From NCBI RefSeq assembly GCF_034480035.2, contig NZ_CP118753.2, positions 1,707,426 to 1,771,425 of the forward strand: 64,000 bases of DNA. Direction: 5' to 3'. This document shows, piece after piece, positions 8,643 to 18,800 of this stretch (its first letter is position 1; each line of letters starts with the position of its first letter). This stretch comes from Methanosphaera sp. ISO3-F5 (lineage in GTDB: Archaea; Methanobacteriota; Methanobacteria; Methanobacteriales; Methanobacteriaceae). Made by a program: the position numbers and the translations under genes. The notes under the pieces are model-generated. The model did not search any database, was not told where the DNA came from, and worked only from the letters and a program-made list of their open reading frames with translations.

Positions 8643-9520
8643 TGAAGTTATCATATTTTTAATCATTTGTTTTCTTTTTTTTATGTTTTAGTATTTAAAA
8701 GAATGTGCTTGTATATAAACCTATAGGTTTTTATTAGATAAGGTACATACATATTGTATACGTATTAATTTGTAGAATTAAATTGTATTTTCATGTTTCT
8801 TTCATTCATTTATTAATCAGGATATATTGTTGTCTTGGTTGAATGAAATATTTTGTTCTAAAATTAATTATGGTTTAAACAGAATTTTTATTGCTTATTA
8901 ATGGATTTTATTGTTTTTAAGCTTAAAAATTTCAATAATATTTGATATGATTATAAATTTGTAAAAAATGTCTAATATTGCTGTAAATGATTATCATTTA
9001 TGTATTCTAGTTAAATAATTTTGTATACGCTTATTTACTTGAATTGATTTGTTATGGCTTGTTAGATTAGTGATGGATTGTTTTACTAATTTAGGATTTT
9101 ATTGATTATAATATTATATTTTTTTCATTTTTGTGCATTGGACTTAATTATCCTCATTGTGGGGGTTTTTGCTAATTTACTTGTCCTCTTGCTGTAAGAT
9201 GGAATTCTATTATATTAAAATGTTTTCCTTTTTATATTACATTTCACATACTACTTCTAATAATAAGTCATATAATGATATGATACAGTATTTATCATAT
9301 TATGGATTAATCTTTACACCATCACTTAAGAGACTAATCCTTGTATGGGGAGTATCAGCTATTTTTTTAACAAATTTTATATTGATTAATCATTTAACAT
9401 TAAGTAATCCCTTTTTTGGGAGTAATCGTAGTAGACTAAAACTTGGAAGAGAATATATTATTAATCAAATAGTGTGTAAGTATTAATAAGAAATAATTCT
9501 CTTAATAGGGAGATGGATAT
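8643..9520. other. Long AT-rich spacer before the RNA polymerase genes
   Basis: About 880 bases without a convincing gene. The only long open frame (9157-9486, starting with TTG) lacks a ribosome site and has no recognisable similarity. A T-run at 8669-8680 can terminate the methyltransferase transcript. A perfect 14-bp palindrome AAACCTATAGGTTT lies at 8717-8730. The last part must contain the promoter of the rpoB2 operon, but no single TATA box stands out. GGGAGATGG just before 9521 is the rpoB2 ribosome site. Confidence 0.6.
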
Positions 9521-11032
9521 ATGACAAAAAACGCATGGTCATTGGTTGATTCATTCTTTGATGAATACGATATAGTTGATCATCATATACGTTCATACAA
9601 TGATTTCCTAGATAATAAGATTCAGGAAATTGTTGACATAACAGAACCTATAACACTTGATCATGGTGAATACACTATTAAGACAGGAAATGTTGAAATA
9701 GTCAAACCATACATCAGAGAAGCAGATGGATCAAAAAGTATCATTGAACCTGCAGAAGCAAGATTAAGAAATCTTAATTATTCTGCTCATATGTATCTTG
9801 ACATGGCTCTTGTAAAAGGGGATAGTGAAGATTACGAAATGGAAAAAGTTTACATAGGTGAACTACCTGTCATGCTCAAATCAAAGGCATGTCACCTCTG
9901 TGGACTAAACGATGAAGAATTAGAAAATGTGGGTGAAGATCCACAGGACCCTGGAGGATACTTCATAGTAAACGGTTCAGAAAGAGCAATAGTAACTATG
10001 GAGGAAATTGCTCCAAACAAAATCATACTTGAACAAAGTGAAAAAGACAAAGCTGACCGTAGAGCACGCGCTGTTGTTACTTCAATAAAAAGTGGGTTCC
10101 GTGCAAGAATCACATTAGAATACAGAAAACCTCATAAAAAAGGAGTATTCCTAAGAATATCATTCCCATATGTTCCTGGTGAAATACCACTCGTAATTTT
10201 ATTAAGGGCATTAGGATTTGAAAAAGATGTGGATCTTGTTAACAGTGTATCCGAGGATATTAACACTCAATTCCTCTTAATTGACGATATCCAGACCACT
10301 GGTATTAACACACAATATGATGCTGTTAAATACATTGGTAACAGAGTAGCAAAAGGTATGACCGAGGAATACAGGATTAAACGTGCAGAAGACGTTATTG
10401 ACCGTTACCTCTTACCACACGTAGGAGTAGATCCTGAAGACCGTATCGACAAAGCAGTATACCTTGCAGAAATGACAGAAATGCTCTTACAAGTAATTAA
10501 TGGAGAACGTGAACCACACGATAAGGACCACTACGCAAATAAAAGATTAAGAGTATCCGGAGACCTTATGGAAGACCTTTTCAGAGTAGCTTTCACAAGC
10601 CTTACCCGTGACATGACTTATCAGCTAGAACGTAGCCTTTCACGTGGAAAAGAACCATCCGTTAAACAAGCAGTAAGAAGTGATGTAATCACAGAAAACA
10701 TTAAACACGCAATAGCTACTGGTAACTGGGTAGGTGGACGAGCAGGGGTCAGTCAATTACTTGACCGTACAAGTTACATGGGAACACTTTCACACCTTAA
10801 ACGTGTAGTATCCCCATTATCAAGAAGTCAACCTCACTTTGAAGCAAGAGATTTACATCCAACACAGTTTGGAAAAATATGTCCTAACGAAACACCGGAA
10901 GGACCAAACTGTGGGCTGGTAAAAAACCTGGCTATAGTAACAAAAATATCTGAAGGATATCCGTTAAAAGATATTGAGAAAGATATTAAAGCATTAGATC
11001 ATATAACACCATTAGATCATAACTTAGAATAG
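9521..11032 (+). CDS. rpoB2: RNA polymerase subunit B'' (N-terminal half of RpoB)
   Basis: 503 residues. This is the N-terminal half of the beta/RPB2 subunit, which in Methanobacteriales and several other euryarchaea is encoded as two genes. Visible hallmarks are the start MTKNAWSLVDSFF, the GDFVIVNGSE-like block (GGYFIVNGSERAIVTMEEIAPN), a CHLCGL segment, and near the end the LDRTSYMGTLSHLKRVVSPL fork-loop region with HPTQFGKICPNETPEGPNCGLVKNLA. The stop is followed after 18 bases by rpoB1. The break is at the natural split point of the family, so it is not a frameshift. Confidence 0.97.
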   Translation: MTKNAWSLVDSFFDEYDIVDHHIRSYNDFLDNKIQEIVDITEPITLDHGEYTIKTGNVEIVKPYIREADGSKSIIEPAEARLRNLNYSAHMYLDMALVKGDSEDYEMEKVYIGELPVMLKSKACHLCGLNDEELENVGEDPQDPGGYFIVNGSERAIVTMEEIAPNKIILEQSEKDKADRRARAVVTSIKSGFRARITLEYRKPHKKGVFLRISFPYVPGEIPLVILLRALGFEKDVDLVNSVSEDINTQFLLIDDIQTTGINTQYDAVKYIGNRVAKGMTEEYRIKRAEDVIDRYLLPHVGVDPEDRIDKAVYLAEMTEMLLQVINGEREPHDKDHYANKRLRVSGDLMEDLFRVAFTSLTRDMTYQLERSLSRGKEPSVKQAVRSDVITENIKHAIATGNWVGGRAGVSQLLDRTSYMGTLSHLKRVVSPLSRSQPHFEARDLHPTQFGKICPNETPEGPNCGLVKNLAIVTKISEGYPLKDIEKDIKALDHITPLDHNLE

Positions 11033-11050
11033 AAAAATGGGAGACTAATA

Positions 11051-12862
11051 ATGGCAACAGTTAAAATTTATATAAACGGTAAATTAGTCGGAACAACCGA
11101 AGAACCAGAAGCATTTGTTGAAGAGGTTAAAGCTAAAAGAAGATCTAATGAGTTAACACATGAATTAAACATTACATTCTATGAAGAAAATAATGAAATA
11201 TTCATATTCACAGATCCTGGAAGAGCAAGAAGACCTGTAGTAATAGTAGAAGATGGTAAATCAATGCTAACTGATGACATCATCGACAAAGTTACAGAAG
11301 GAAAAATGAAATGGTTCGACCTCATCCATGAAGGTATCATAGAATACATTGATGCAGAAGAAGAAGAAAACGCATACATCGCAATGTTCGAAGAAGACCT
11401 GACAGAGGAACATACACACCTTGAAATAGACCCTTCAACAATGCTAGGTATATGTGCAGGAATTATTCCATACGCTAACCATAACTCTTCACCAAGAAAC
11501 ACAATGGAAGCAGGTATGACAAAACAGGCACTTGGATTATACGTATCCAACTATAATCTAAGAACTGATACAAGAGCACACCTCTTACACCAGCCACAAA
11601 TGCCTGTAGTTAAAACCAAAAGTATGGTATCAACAGAATATGATAAAAGACCATCCGGTCAAAACTTTGTAGTGGCAATTCTATCATACCAGGGATGTAA
11701 CATGGAAGACGCTCTTGTTATGAACAAAGCAGCACTAGAAAGAGGACTGGGTAGATCATCATTCTTCAGGTCATACGAAGCATCAGAAAGAAGATATCCT
11801 GGTGGACAAGAAGACCACTTCGAATACCCTGAAAACATGGTACGAGGATACCGTTCAGAAGAAGTGTACAAAAACCTTGACGAAGACGGACTCATAAACC
11901 CTGAAGTAACAGTAGAAAGTGGAGATGTACTGATTGGTAAAACTTCACCACCAAGATTCCTGGAAGATGTTGATGAATTCGGTACAGTAGCAGAAAGAAG
12001 ACGTGAAACCAGTGTAACAGTAAGACACGGTGAACATGGTATAGTTGACAAGGTAATGCTAACAGAAACCATAGAAGGAAGTAAATTAGCAAAAGTCAAA
12101 GTACGTGACCACCGACAACCAGAATATGGGGATAAATTTGCATCACGTCACGGACAGAAAGGAGTGCTTGGACTTATAGTACCCCAGGAAAACATGCCTT
12201 TCAACGAGGAAGGAATGTGTCCTGACCTAATGATAAACCCACATGCTATCCCATCAAGGATGTCTATCGGACAGATTATTGAGATGCTTGCTGGTAAAGC
12301 AGGTTGTATGGAAGGTACACGTGTGGATGGAACACCATTTACTGGAGTACCAGAAGAAGAAATTAAACGTTTACTTAAAGAAAACGGCTTCGAAACTCAT
12401 GGACGTGAACAATTATACAATGGTATAACTGGTGAAAGATTTAATGCAGAAATCTTTGTAGGAGTAGCATACTACCAGAAACTTCACCATATGACTAGTG
12501 ACAAAGTATACGCTAGAAGTCGTGGACCAGTACAGGTATTAACACGTCAGCCTACCGAAGGAAGAGCAAGAGAAGGTGGACTTAGATTTGGGGAAATGGA
12601 ACGTGACTGTCTTATCGCACACGGAGCAGCACTTGCACTTAAAGAAAGATTACTTGATGAATCAGATAAGTACGAAGCTCTCATATGTGGTGACTGTGGA
12701 AGACTAGCAGTACGTGATAAGATAAGAGACAGAACTTACTGTGCAATCTGTGGAGAAACAGAATCATTCCCAATCGAGATTTCATACGCATTCAAATTAT
12801 TACTTGATGAATTGAAATCATTATGTATTTCACCAAACTTAGTACTAGAAGATAAAGCATAA
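11051..12862 (+). CDS. rpoB1: RNA polymerase subunit B' (C-terminal half of RpoB)
   Basis: 603 residues, carrying the catalytic side of the second-largest subunit. It shows YQGCNMEDALVMNKAALERG, the nucleotide-binding EYGDKFASRHGQKG motif, and HAIPSRMSIGQIIEMLAGKAG. Near the C-terminus (about residues 550-575) lies a four-cysteine zinc ribbon of the form CGDC...CAIC. GGGAG lies 8 bases before the ATG. It is translated from the same transcript as rpoB2 and rpoA1, with spacings of about 20 bases on each side. Confidence 0.97.
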   Translation: MATVKIYINGKLVGTTEEPEAFVEEVKAKRRSNELTHELNITFYEENNEIFIFTDPGRARRPVVIVEDGKSMLTDDIIDKVTEGKMKWFDLIHEGIIEYIDAEEEENAYIAMFEEDLTEEHTHLEIDPSTMLGICAGIIPYANHNSSPRNTMEAGMTKQALGLYVSNYNLRTDTRAHLLHQPQMPVVKTKSMVSTEYDKRPSGQNFVVAILSYQGCNMEDALVMNKAALERGLGRSSFFRSYEASERRYPGGQEDHFEYPENMVRGYRSEEVYKNLDEDGLINPEVTVESGDVLIGKTSPPRFLEDVDEFGTVAERRRETSVTVRHGEHGIVDKVMLTETIEGSKLAKVKVRDHRQPEYGDKFASRHGQKGVLGLIVPQENMPFNEEGMCPDLMINPHAIPSRMSIGQIIEMLAGKAGCMEGTRVDGTPFTGVPEEEIKRLLKENGFETHGREQLYNGITGERFNAEIFVGVAYYQKLHHMTSDKVYARSRGPVQVLTRQPTEGRAREGGLRFGEMERDCLIAHGAALALKERLLDESDKYEALICGDCGRLAVRDKIRDRTYCAICGETESFPIEISYAFKLLLDELKSLCISPNLVLEDKA

Positions 12863-12884
12863 TTACTCAAGGGAGGATTAATAG

Positions 12885-15506
12885 TTGAAAGGTATAATAA
12901 AGAAAGTATCTGAAATAGATTTTGGATTAATGTCACCAGAAACTATCAGAAAAATGTCTGTAACAAAAATAGTAACACCAGACACCTATGATGAAGATGG
13001 TTATCCAATAGAAGCTGGATTAATGGATCCTAGACTTGGAGTAATTGACCCTGGACTAAAATGCAGAACATGTGGTTCTAAGGGTGGGGACTGTCAAGGT
13101 CACTTCGGACACATAAACTTTGCACGTCCAGTAATACATGTAGGTTTTGCTGATACTATTCACAAAATTTTAAGAAGTACCTGCCGTAAATGTGGAAGAG
13201 TTTTACTTAATGATACTGAAAAACTCGAATACCATGACAGGCTACAAAACAAGATAGATAATGGTGAAGACATATCATCAATCTTAAAACAAATTCATTT
13301 AGCTGCTAAAAAAGAAAAATGTCCATACTGTGAGGAAGAACAGGAAGAAATTAAAATTGATAAACCTATCTCCTTAGTAGAGGGCAACTATAAGCTAACA
13401 GCAAGTGAAGTACGTGAAAGGCTTGAAACAATACCTGAAGAAGATTACATTTATATTGGTATTAACCCAGAAGTTGCAAGACCTGAATGGATGGTTTTAA
13501 CAGTACTGCCTGTACCACCTGTAACGGTAAGACCATCAATCACACTAGAAACTGGTGAAAGATCAGAGGATGATCTTACACATAAACTTGTGGACATCCT
13601 ACGTATCAACCAGAGACTAAAAGAGAACATGGAAGCAGGTGCACCACAACTCATCGTTGAAGACTTATGGGAATTACTACAATACCATGTAACAACATAC
13701 TTTGATAACGAGGCTAGTGGAGTTCCACCAGCAAGACACAGGTCTGGTAGGCCACTTAAAACACTTGCACAAAGGCTTAAAGGAAAAGAAGGACGTTTCA
13801 GAAGTAACCTTGCAGGTAAACGTGTGAACTTCTCAGCACGTACAGTAATTTCACCAGACCCTACACTCAGTATCAACGAGGTAGGAGTTCCTGAAATGAT
13901 AGCAAAAGAAGTAACAGTACCAATAGCAGTTACAAAATGGAACATTGACAAGATGAAAGAATACATCATGAACGGTCCTGACGTACACCCTGGTGCAAAC
14001 TATATTATACGACCTGATGGACGTAAAATAAGAGTATATGATGAAACCAAGGAAACAGTCATAGAAAACCTTGAACCTGGATACATAGTGGAAAGACACA
14101 TCATCGATGGAGATATTGTGCTGTTTAACCGTCAGCCTTCACTTCACCGTATGTCAATGATGGCACACGAGGTAAGAGTGTTACCATACAAGACATTCAG
14201 ATTAAACCTATGTGTATGTCCTCCATACAATGCAGACTTTGATGGGGACGAAATGAACATGCACGTATTCCAGACACCTGAAGCACGTGCAGAAGCAAAC
14301 GACATAATGAAGGTACAGGAACATATTCTTTCACCTCGTTATGGTGGACCAATTATTGGTGCAATACACGACCATATTACTGGAGCATACCTGCTCACAC
14401 ATAAAAGCACAGTATTTGATGAAGACAAGGCTTTCCAAATAATTAAACGTTCAAAAATGGAATTACCTGAAGCAAAAGGTAGACCATGGACTGGAAAAGA
14501 AATCTTCAGCTTACTGCTTCCAGACAGACTAAACCTTGTTTATAAGGCAGAAATTTGTCGTAAATGTGAAGAATGTAAACAGAGAGACTGTGAATACGAT
14601 GCATATGTAGTAATAAGTAATGGTGAATTACTGCAGGGTGTAGTTGATGATAAAGGATACGGTTCCGGTAGTGGAAAAATCTTGGATGCTATTGTAAAAC
14701 AGTTCAGTCCTAGTGATGCACGTTACTTCCTTGACCATGGAACAAAACTCGCAGTATTTGGTGGTGTAATGCAGAGAGGATTCACTACAGGTACAGCGGA
14801 TGAGGAAATTCCTAAAGAGGCTGAGGACAGGATTGCAGAATTACTTGAAAGGTCTGATAAGAAAGTGGAACAACTTATTGAAGCATATGAAAATCATGAA
14901 CTTGAAGCTCTTCCTGGACGTAGCTTACGTGAAACACTTGAGATGAAAATCATGCAAGTGCTCGGGGAAGCAAGGGATAACACTGGGGTTATTGCGGAAC
15001 GTTACTTCACAACAAGTAACAGTGCAGTAATCATGGCACTTACTGGTGCTCGTGGATCCATGCTTAACCTTACACAGATTGCTACTTGTGTAGGACAGCA
15101 GGCTGTTCGTGGTGGACGTATTAATAGGGGTTACATTGACAGGACATTACCACACTTCCATAAGGGGGATGTAGGTAGTAAGGCTAGTGGTTTTGTACAC
15201 AGCAGTTATAAGAAAGGATTAGATCCACTGGAATTCTTCTTCCACGCTATGGGAGGACGTGAAGGATTAGTGGATACTGCTATTCGTACAGCACAGAGTG
15301 GTTACATGCAGAGACGTCTTGTAAATGCTTTACATGACCTTAGTGTACATGAAGACGGAACTGTACGTGACAATAAGGGTACTATCATACAATTCAAGTA
15401 TGGTGAAGATGGTATTAACCCTGCAAAAAGTGATTATGGTGCAGTAGCAAACCTTGACAGGCTCATCGAAGAGATGAGGCTGGAAAATTCTGAAGCAAGC
15501 AAATAG
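12885..15506 (+). CDS. rpoA1: RNA polymerase subunit A' (large subunit, N-terminal part)
   Basis: 873 residues from a TTG start preceded by GGGAGGA. The catalytic magnesium-binding loop [10 protein letters not shown] provides D451, D453 and D455. An N-terminal zinc site has the form C-x2-C-x6-C-x2-H (C60, C63, C70, H73), and two further CxxC pairs follow (CRKC, CPYC). The bridge-helix region near [10 protein letters not shown] and the [28 protein letters not shown] block are intact. The C-terminal part of the subunit is supplied by rpoA2, which starts 13 bases after the stop; this split is normal in archaea. Confidence 0.97.
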   Translation: MKGIIKKVSEIDFGLMSPETIRKMSVTKIVTPDTYDEDGYPIEAGLMDPRLGVIDPGLKCRTCGSKGGDCQGHFGHINFARPVIHVGFADTIHKILRSTCRKCGRVLLNDTEKLEYHDRLQNKIDNGEDISSILKQIHLAAKKEKCPYCEEEQEEIKIDKPISLVEGNYKLTASEVRERLETIPEEDYIYIGINPEVARPEWMVLTVLPVPPVTVRPSITLETGERSEDDLTHKLVDILRINQRLKENMEAGAPQLIVEDLWELLQYHVTTYFDNEASGVPPARHRSGRPLKTLAQRLKGKEGRFRSNLAGKRVNFSARTVISPDPTLSINEVGVPEMIAKEVTVPIAVTKWNIDKMKEYIMNGPDVHPGANYIIRPDGRKIRVYDETKETVIENLEPGYIVERHIIDGDIVLFNRQPSLHRMSMMAHEVRVLPYKTFRLNLCVCPPYNADFDGDEMNMHVFQTPEARAEANDIMKVQEHILSPRYGGPIIGAIHDHITGAYLLTHKSTVFDEDKAFQIIKRSKMELPEAKGRPWTGKEIFSLLLPDRLNLVYKAEICRKCEECKQRDCEYDAYVVISNGELLQGVVDDKGYGSGSGKILDAIVKQFSPSDARYFLDHGTKLAVFGGVMQRGFTTGTADEEIPKEAEDRIAELLERSDKKVEQLIEAYENHELEALPGRSLRETLEMKIMQVLGEARDNTGVIAERYFTTSNSAVIMALTGARGSMLNLTQIATCVGQQAVRGGRINRGYIDRTLPHFHKGDVGSKASGFVHSSYKKGLDPLEFFFHAMGGREGLVDTAIRTAQSGYMQRRLVNALHDLSVHEDGTVRDNKGTIIQFKYGEDGINPAKSDYGAVANLDRLIEEMRLENSEASK

Positions 15507-15519
15507 GAGTAATGTTAGT

Positions 15520-16689
15520 ATGGATGTAGAACAAGTTCAAACAATAGTTAATGAAGTTGGTGCAGATTATTTTCCTATTAAACTTGTAGAGGAAATAACT
15601 GAAGCTGCTATTCGTAATAATGTGACTGATGAAGAACTTAAACAATTAGTTCTTCGTGTTAAGGAAGCTTATGAACGTGAAGAAGTAGAACCTGGAGAGT
15701 CTGTTGGTACTATTGCCGCACAGTCCGTAGGGGAACCTGGTACTCAGATGACCATGCGTACTTTCCACTATGCAGGGGTAGTAGAACTTAACGTAACTCT
15801 AGGGTTACCTCGTCTTATTGAGGTTGTGGATGCTCGTAAGAAAATTTCCACTCCTACAATGGACATTTACTTTACTGATGAGTATAAGGATGATGAAGAA
15901 TTCATTAGGAAAATGGGTAATACGATTGGTAAAATTACCTTGAATGATGTTATTAAGAATTTCAATGTTAACTATATGGATAACATTATTACTGCAGAAA
16001 TTGATATGGATATTCTTGATGAAAGAAGACTTGAACTTTCTGAAGTTACTGATGAAATTGAAAAAACATTTAAACAGGTAACAATAAATAATAATTTACT
16101 GAGTTTTGAAACCACATTTTCTAATGATGAAGAAAAAATTCAACAAGGTATTCGAGAATTAAGATTACTTGCTGATAAAATCAGAGATCTTCAGATTAGT
16201 GGTGTTAAAGGTATTGGAAAGGTTGTTATCCGTCATGAACACAATGAATGGGTTATCCATACCGAAGGTTCTAATATCGGATCTATTCTCAAAATCCCTG
16301 GTGTAGATATTGTTAAAACTACTACCAATGATATATTTGAGATTGAAAAGGTTCTTGGTATTGAAGCAGCACGTAATGCTATTATTCATGAGTTATACAC
16401 GACCATGGAGGAACAGGGGCTTAGTGTAGATATTAGACATATTATGTTAGTTGCTGATATGATGACTGCTGATGGTATTGTTAAATCTATTGGTAGACAT
16501 GGTATTAGTGGTGAAAAATCCAGTGTTCTTGCTCGTGCAGCATTTGAGGAAACTGGTAAACATTTACTTAACGCTAGTATTCGTGGAGAAACTGACCAAC
16601 TCACTGGTATAATTGAGAATGTTATTGTTGGACAACCAATACCTCATGGTACGGGGTCTGTTGGTATAAATATGAAAAAAATAGATTAG
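15520..16689 (+). CDS. rpoA2: RNA polymerase subunit A'' (large subunit, C-terminal part)
   Basis: 389 residues. It contains the trigger-loop region [20 protein letters not shown] followed by [21 protein letters not shown], and the C-terminal [21 protein letters not shown] and HGTGSVGI blocks. With rpoA1 it makes the complete beta-prime-like subunit. TAGGAGTAATGTTAGT before the ATG gives the ribosome site. Codons are distinctly more T-rich (GTT, GAA, ATT) than those of rpoA1. L30e follows after 10 bases. Confidence 0.97.
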   Translation: MDVEQVQTIVNEVGADYFPIKLVEEITEAAIRNNVTDEELKQLVLRVKEAYEREEVEPGESVGTIAAQSVGEPGTQMTMRTFHYAGVVELNVTLGLPRLIEVVDARKKISTPTMDIYFTDEYKDDEEFIRKMGNTIGKITLNDVIKNFNVNYMDNIITAEIDMDILDERRLELSEVTDEIEKTFKQVTINNNLLSFETTFSNDEEKIQQGIRELRLLADKIRDLQISGVKGIGKVVIRHEHNEWVIHTEGSNIGSILKIPGVDIVKTTTNDIFEIEKVLGIEAARNAIIHELYTTMEEQGLSVDIRHIMLVADMMTADGIVKSIGRHGISGEKSSVLARAAFEETGKHLLNASIRGETDQLTGIIENVIVGQPIPHGTGSVGINMKKID

Positions 16690-16699
16690 GAGGCACTTA

Positions 16700-16996
16700 A
16701 TGGATATAGAAAGAGGGATACGTGTAGCCGTTGACACTGGTAAGGTTATATTAGGATCCAATAAATCAATCCAAGCAATAAAACTTGGTAATGGAGAATT
16801 AGTTGTATTAGCAGCAAATGCTCCAAAAACTTTAAAAGAGGATGTTGAAGCTTATGCTAAATTATCCGAATTACCAGTATACACATTTGAAGGTTCTAGT
16901 GTAGAACTTGGTTCTATCTGTGGTAAACCTTTCACAGTATCAGTTCTAGTTGTACAAGAACCTGGAGACTCTAACATATTAGAGCTCAAGGAGTAA
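16700..16996 (+). CDS. rpl30e: Ribosomal protein L30e
   Basis: 98 residues, typical of archaeal L30e, an RNA-binding protein of the large subunit that recognises kink-turn-like structures. Signature parts are the start MDIERGIRVAVDTGKVILGS, the LVVLAANAPKTLKEDVEAYA stretch and the end VYTFEGSSVELGSICGKPF. GGAGGCACTTA precedes the ATG. In archaea it lies between rpoA2 and nusA exactly as here, which supports the call. Confidence 0.95.
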   Translation: MDIERGIRVAVDTGKVILGSNKSIQAIKLGNGELVVLAANAPKTLKEDVEAYAKLSELPVYTFEGSSVELGSICGKPFTVSVLVVQEPGDSNILELKE

Positions 16997-17005
16997 ATTG
17001 ATAAT

Positions 17006-17437
17006 ATGTCCGTCAAGTTTACAATCAATGAGATCAGATATATTGGTTTGTTTGAAACTATAACAAACGCTACAGTCAAGGACTGCATTGTTGATGACGA
17101 ACATAATAAAGTAACTTTTTTGGTAAAAAAAGGAGATATGGGATTAGCAATAGGAAAACGTGGAAGTACTATTGGTAAGATGCAAAAATCTGTCGATAAG
17201 AGTGTTGAAATTATTGAACACTCCGACGATCCCGGCGAATTTATAAAAAATTTATTATCTTCAGCTACTGTTAATTCAATAGAATTTTCTACTGATGCTA
17301 ATGGTAATAAAATCGCTACCTTGGATGTCGACTCAAAGGATAAACGTAATGCTATCGGTAAGAATGGGCATAATATTCGGCGAGCCAGACAATTTGCTAA
17401 AAGACAATTTGAAATTAGTAATATTATCATAAAATAA
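17006..17437 (+). CDS. nusA: NusA-like KH-domain transcription factor
   Basis: 143 residues, the short archaeal form that consists of two KH RNA-binding domains and lacks the S1 and N-terminal polymerase-binding domains of bacterial NusA. The two glycine-rich loops are AIGKRGSTIGKM (about residues 49-60) and AIGKNGHNIRRAR (about residues 116-128). It follows L30e after 9 bases and precedes rps12, the conserved archaeal order. Its role in archaeal transcription is not well defined. Confidence 0.94.
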   Translation: MSVKFTINEIRYIGLFETITNATVKDCIVDDEHNKVTFLVKKGDMGLAIGKRGSTIGKMQKSVDKSVEIIEHSDDPGEFIKNLLSSATVNSIEFSTDANGNKIATLDVDSKDKRNAIGKNGHNIRRARQFAKRQFEISNIIIK

Positions 17438-17672
17438 CCATGTTTATGATTAAACATTTAGGAAATTATAGAAGTCATGTTCTATTCCTAAATTCTATAA
17501 GAAACTCAGTTAATACTAAAAACTATAATGATAAGTATGTGAATAATTTCACGTGAAATTCATAATATTTAATCGGTACTGCAGGTTACATTATTCATCG
17601 TGTAACAATGTACATGTACTGATTTAGAAAACTTAGAATAGATATAAATTAAGTATAAATGGAGGAATAAAT
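17438..17672 (+). promoter_or_regulatory. Structured spacer between nusA and rps12
   Basis: 235 bases that can fold into several hairpins. The first pairs TTTAGGAA (17457-17464) with TTCCTAAA (17485-17492) and has an inner TAGAA/TTCTA stem. A 16-bp perfect palindrome AATTTCACGTGAAATT lies at 17545-17560. A third pairs GTTACA with TGTAAC around 17583-17604. A new promoter for rps12-rps7 probably lies here (TATAAATT at about 17643-17650), so the first hairpin may end the upstream transcript or mark a processing site. No T-run follows it directly. Confidence 0.5.
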
Positions 17673-18098
17673 TTGCCAGGATTATACGCAGCAAAAAAAT
17701 TAAAAGATAACAGACAAAACTTCCGATGGAAAGACACACAATACAAACGTAAAACCCTCGGATTAAACGTAAAAGCAGACCCACTAGAAGGATCACCTCA
17801 AGCAAGAGGAATCGTAATAGAAAAAGTAGGTATCGAAGCAAAACAGCCTAACTCTGCAATCAGAAAATGTGTAAGAGTTCAATTAATTAAAAACGGAAAA
17901 CAAATTACTGCATTTGCACCAGGAGACGGCGCAATCGGATTCATCGACGAACACGATGAAGTAATGATTGAAGGAATCGGAGGACCATCAGGTAGGTCCA
18001 TGGGAGACATTCCTGGAGTAAGATGGAAAGTTACAAAAGTAAACAACGTAGCTTTATCAGAAATGGTAAGTGGAAAAATAGAAAAACCAGTACGATAA
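17673..18098 (+). CDS. rps12: Ribosomal protein S12
   Basis: 141 residues from a TTG start with GGAGGAATAAAT just upstream; the protein begins [19 protein letters not shown] as in related archaea. S12 (uS12) sits at the decoding centre of the small subunit. The conserved loops [19 protein letters not shown] and [17 protein letters not shown] are complete, and the last has the conserved Lys/Arg surroundings ([14 protein letters not shown]). It is followed by rps7 after 30 bases. Confidence 0.97.
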   Translation: MPGLYAAKKLKDNRQNFRWKDTQYKRKTLGLNVKADPLEGSPQARGIVIEKVGIEAKQPNSAIRKCVRVQLIKNGKQITAFAPGDGAIGFIDEHDEVMIEGIGGPSGRSMGDIPGVRWKVTKVNNVALSEMVSGKIEKPVR

Positions 18099-18128
18099 GT
18101 AATTAGTTAATAAAGGAGATTTAATTAA

Positions 18129-18692
18129 ATGAGCTTCAAATTATTCGACAAATGGGATGTAACAGAAGTTACAGTAGAAGACATGGGACTACAAAACTAC
18201 GTATGCTTAGACGAAATTGTTGTACCACACACAATGGGAAGACACGTAAAAAGACAATTCGCAAAATCAAAAGTATCAATCGTAGAAAGACTCATGAACA
18301 AAATAATGAGAACCGAAAGAAACAGTGGTAAAAAGAACAAAGCATATTCTATAGTAGAAGAAGCTTTAGAAATAATCAACAAAAAAACAAACGAAAACCC
18401 TGTACAAGTTTTAGTAAAAGCTGTAGAAAACACAGCACCTAGAGAAGAAACCACACGTATCAAATACGGTGGAATAGGATACCAAATAGCTGTAGACATA
18501 GCACCACAAAGAAGAGTAGACCTATCACTCGGATTCCTAACACAAGGTGCAATGCAATCAGCATTCAAAAACACAAAATCCGTAGCACAATGCCTAGCAG
18601 ACGAACTACTCCTCGCATCAGAAGAAGATTCAAGAAGCTACGCACTACAGAAAAAAGAAGAAAAAGAAAGAGTAGCAAGATCCGCACACTAG
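18129..18692 (+). CDS. rps7: Ribosomal protein S7
   Basis: 187 residues, archaeal length. S7 (uS7) binds the 3' domain of 16S rRNA and lines the E site. AAAGGAGATTTAATTAA precedes the ATG. Recognisable blocks are PHTMGRHVKRQFAKSKVSIV, NPVQVLVKAVENTAPREE and the C-terminal SFALQKKEE-like SYALQKKEEKERVARSAH. The stop is followed by a C-rich stretch and a T-run (18698-18719), a 3' end pattern seen after other genes of the window. Confidence 0.97.
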   Translation: MSFKLFDKWDVTEVTVEDMGLQNYVCLDEIVVPHTMGRHVKRQFAKSKVSIVERLMNKIMRTERNSGKKNKAYSIVEEALEIINKKTNENPVQVLVKAVENTAPREETTRIKYGGIGYQIAVDIAPQRRVDLSLGFLTQGAMQSAFKNTKSVAQCLADELLLASEEDSRSYALQKKEEKERVARSAH

Positions 18693-18800
18693 ATCCACTA
18701 CTCCCAACCCCACCTTTTTCACAACAAAAATAGATATTGAAAAACAAAATAAAAACAAAATAAAAAAAAAATTATATTAATTAATAATTAGGTGATATAT

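Noticed and set aside
9157-9486. 109-codon open frame before rpoB2
   Set aside because: Starts at a TTG without a ribosome site, has no recognisable domain, and lies in a T-rich spacer; probably chance.
11033-11050. Gap between rpoB2 and rpoB1 considered as a frameshift in rpoB
   Set aside because: The split lies at the natural boundary of the two-gene RpoB of Methanobacteriales, and rpoB1 has its own ribosome site.
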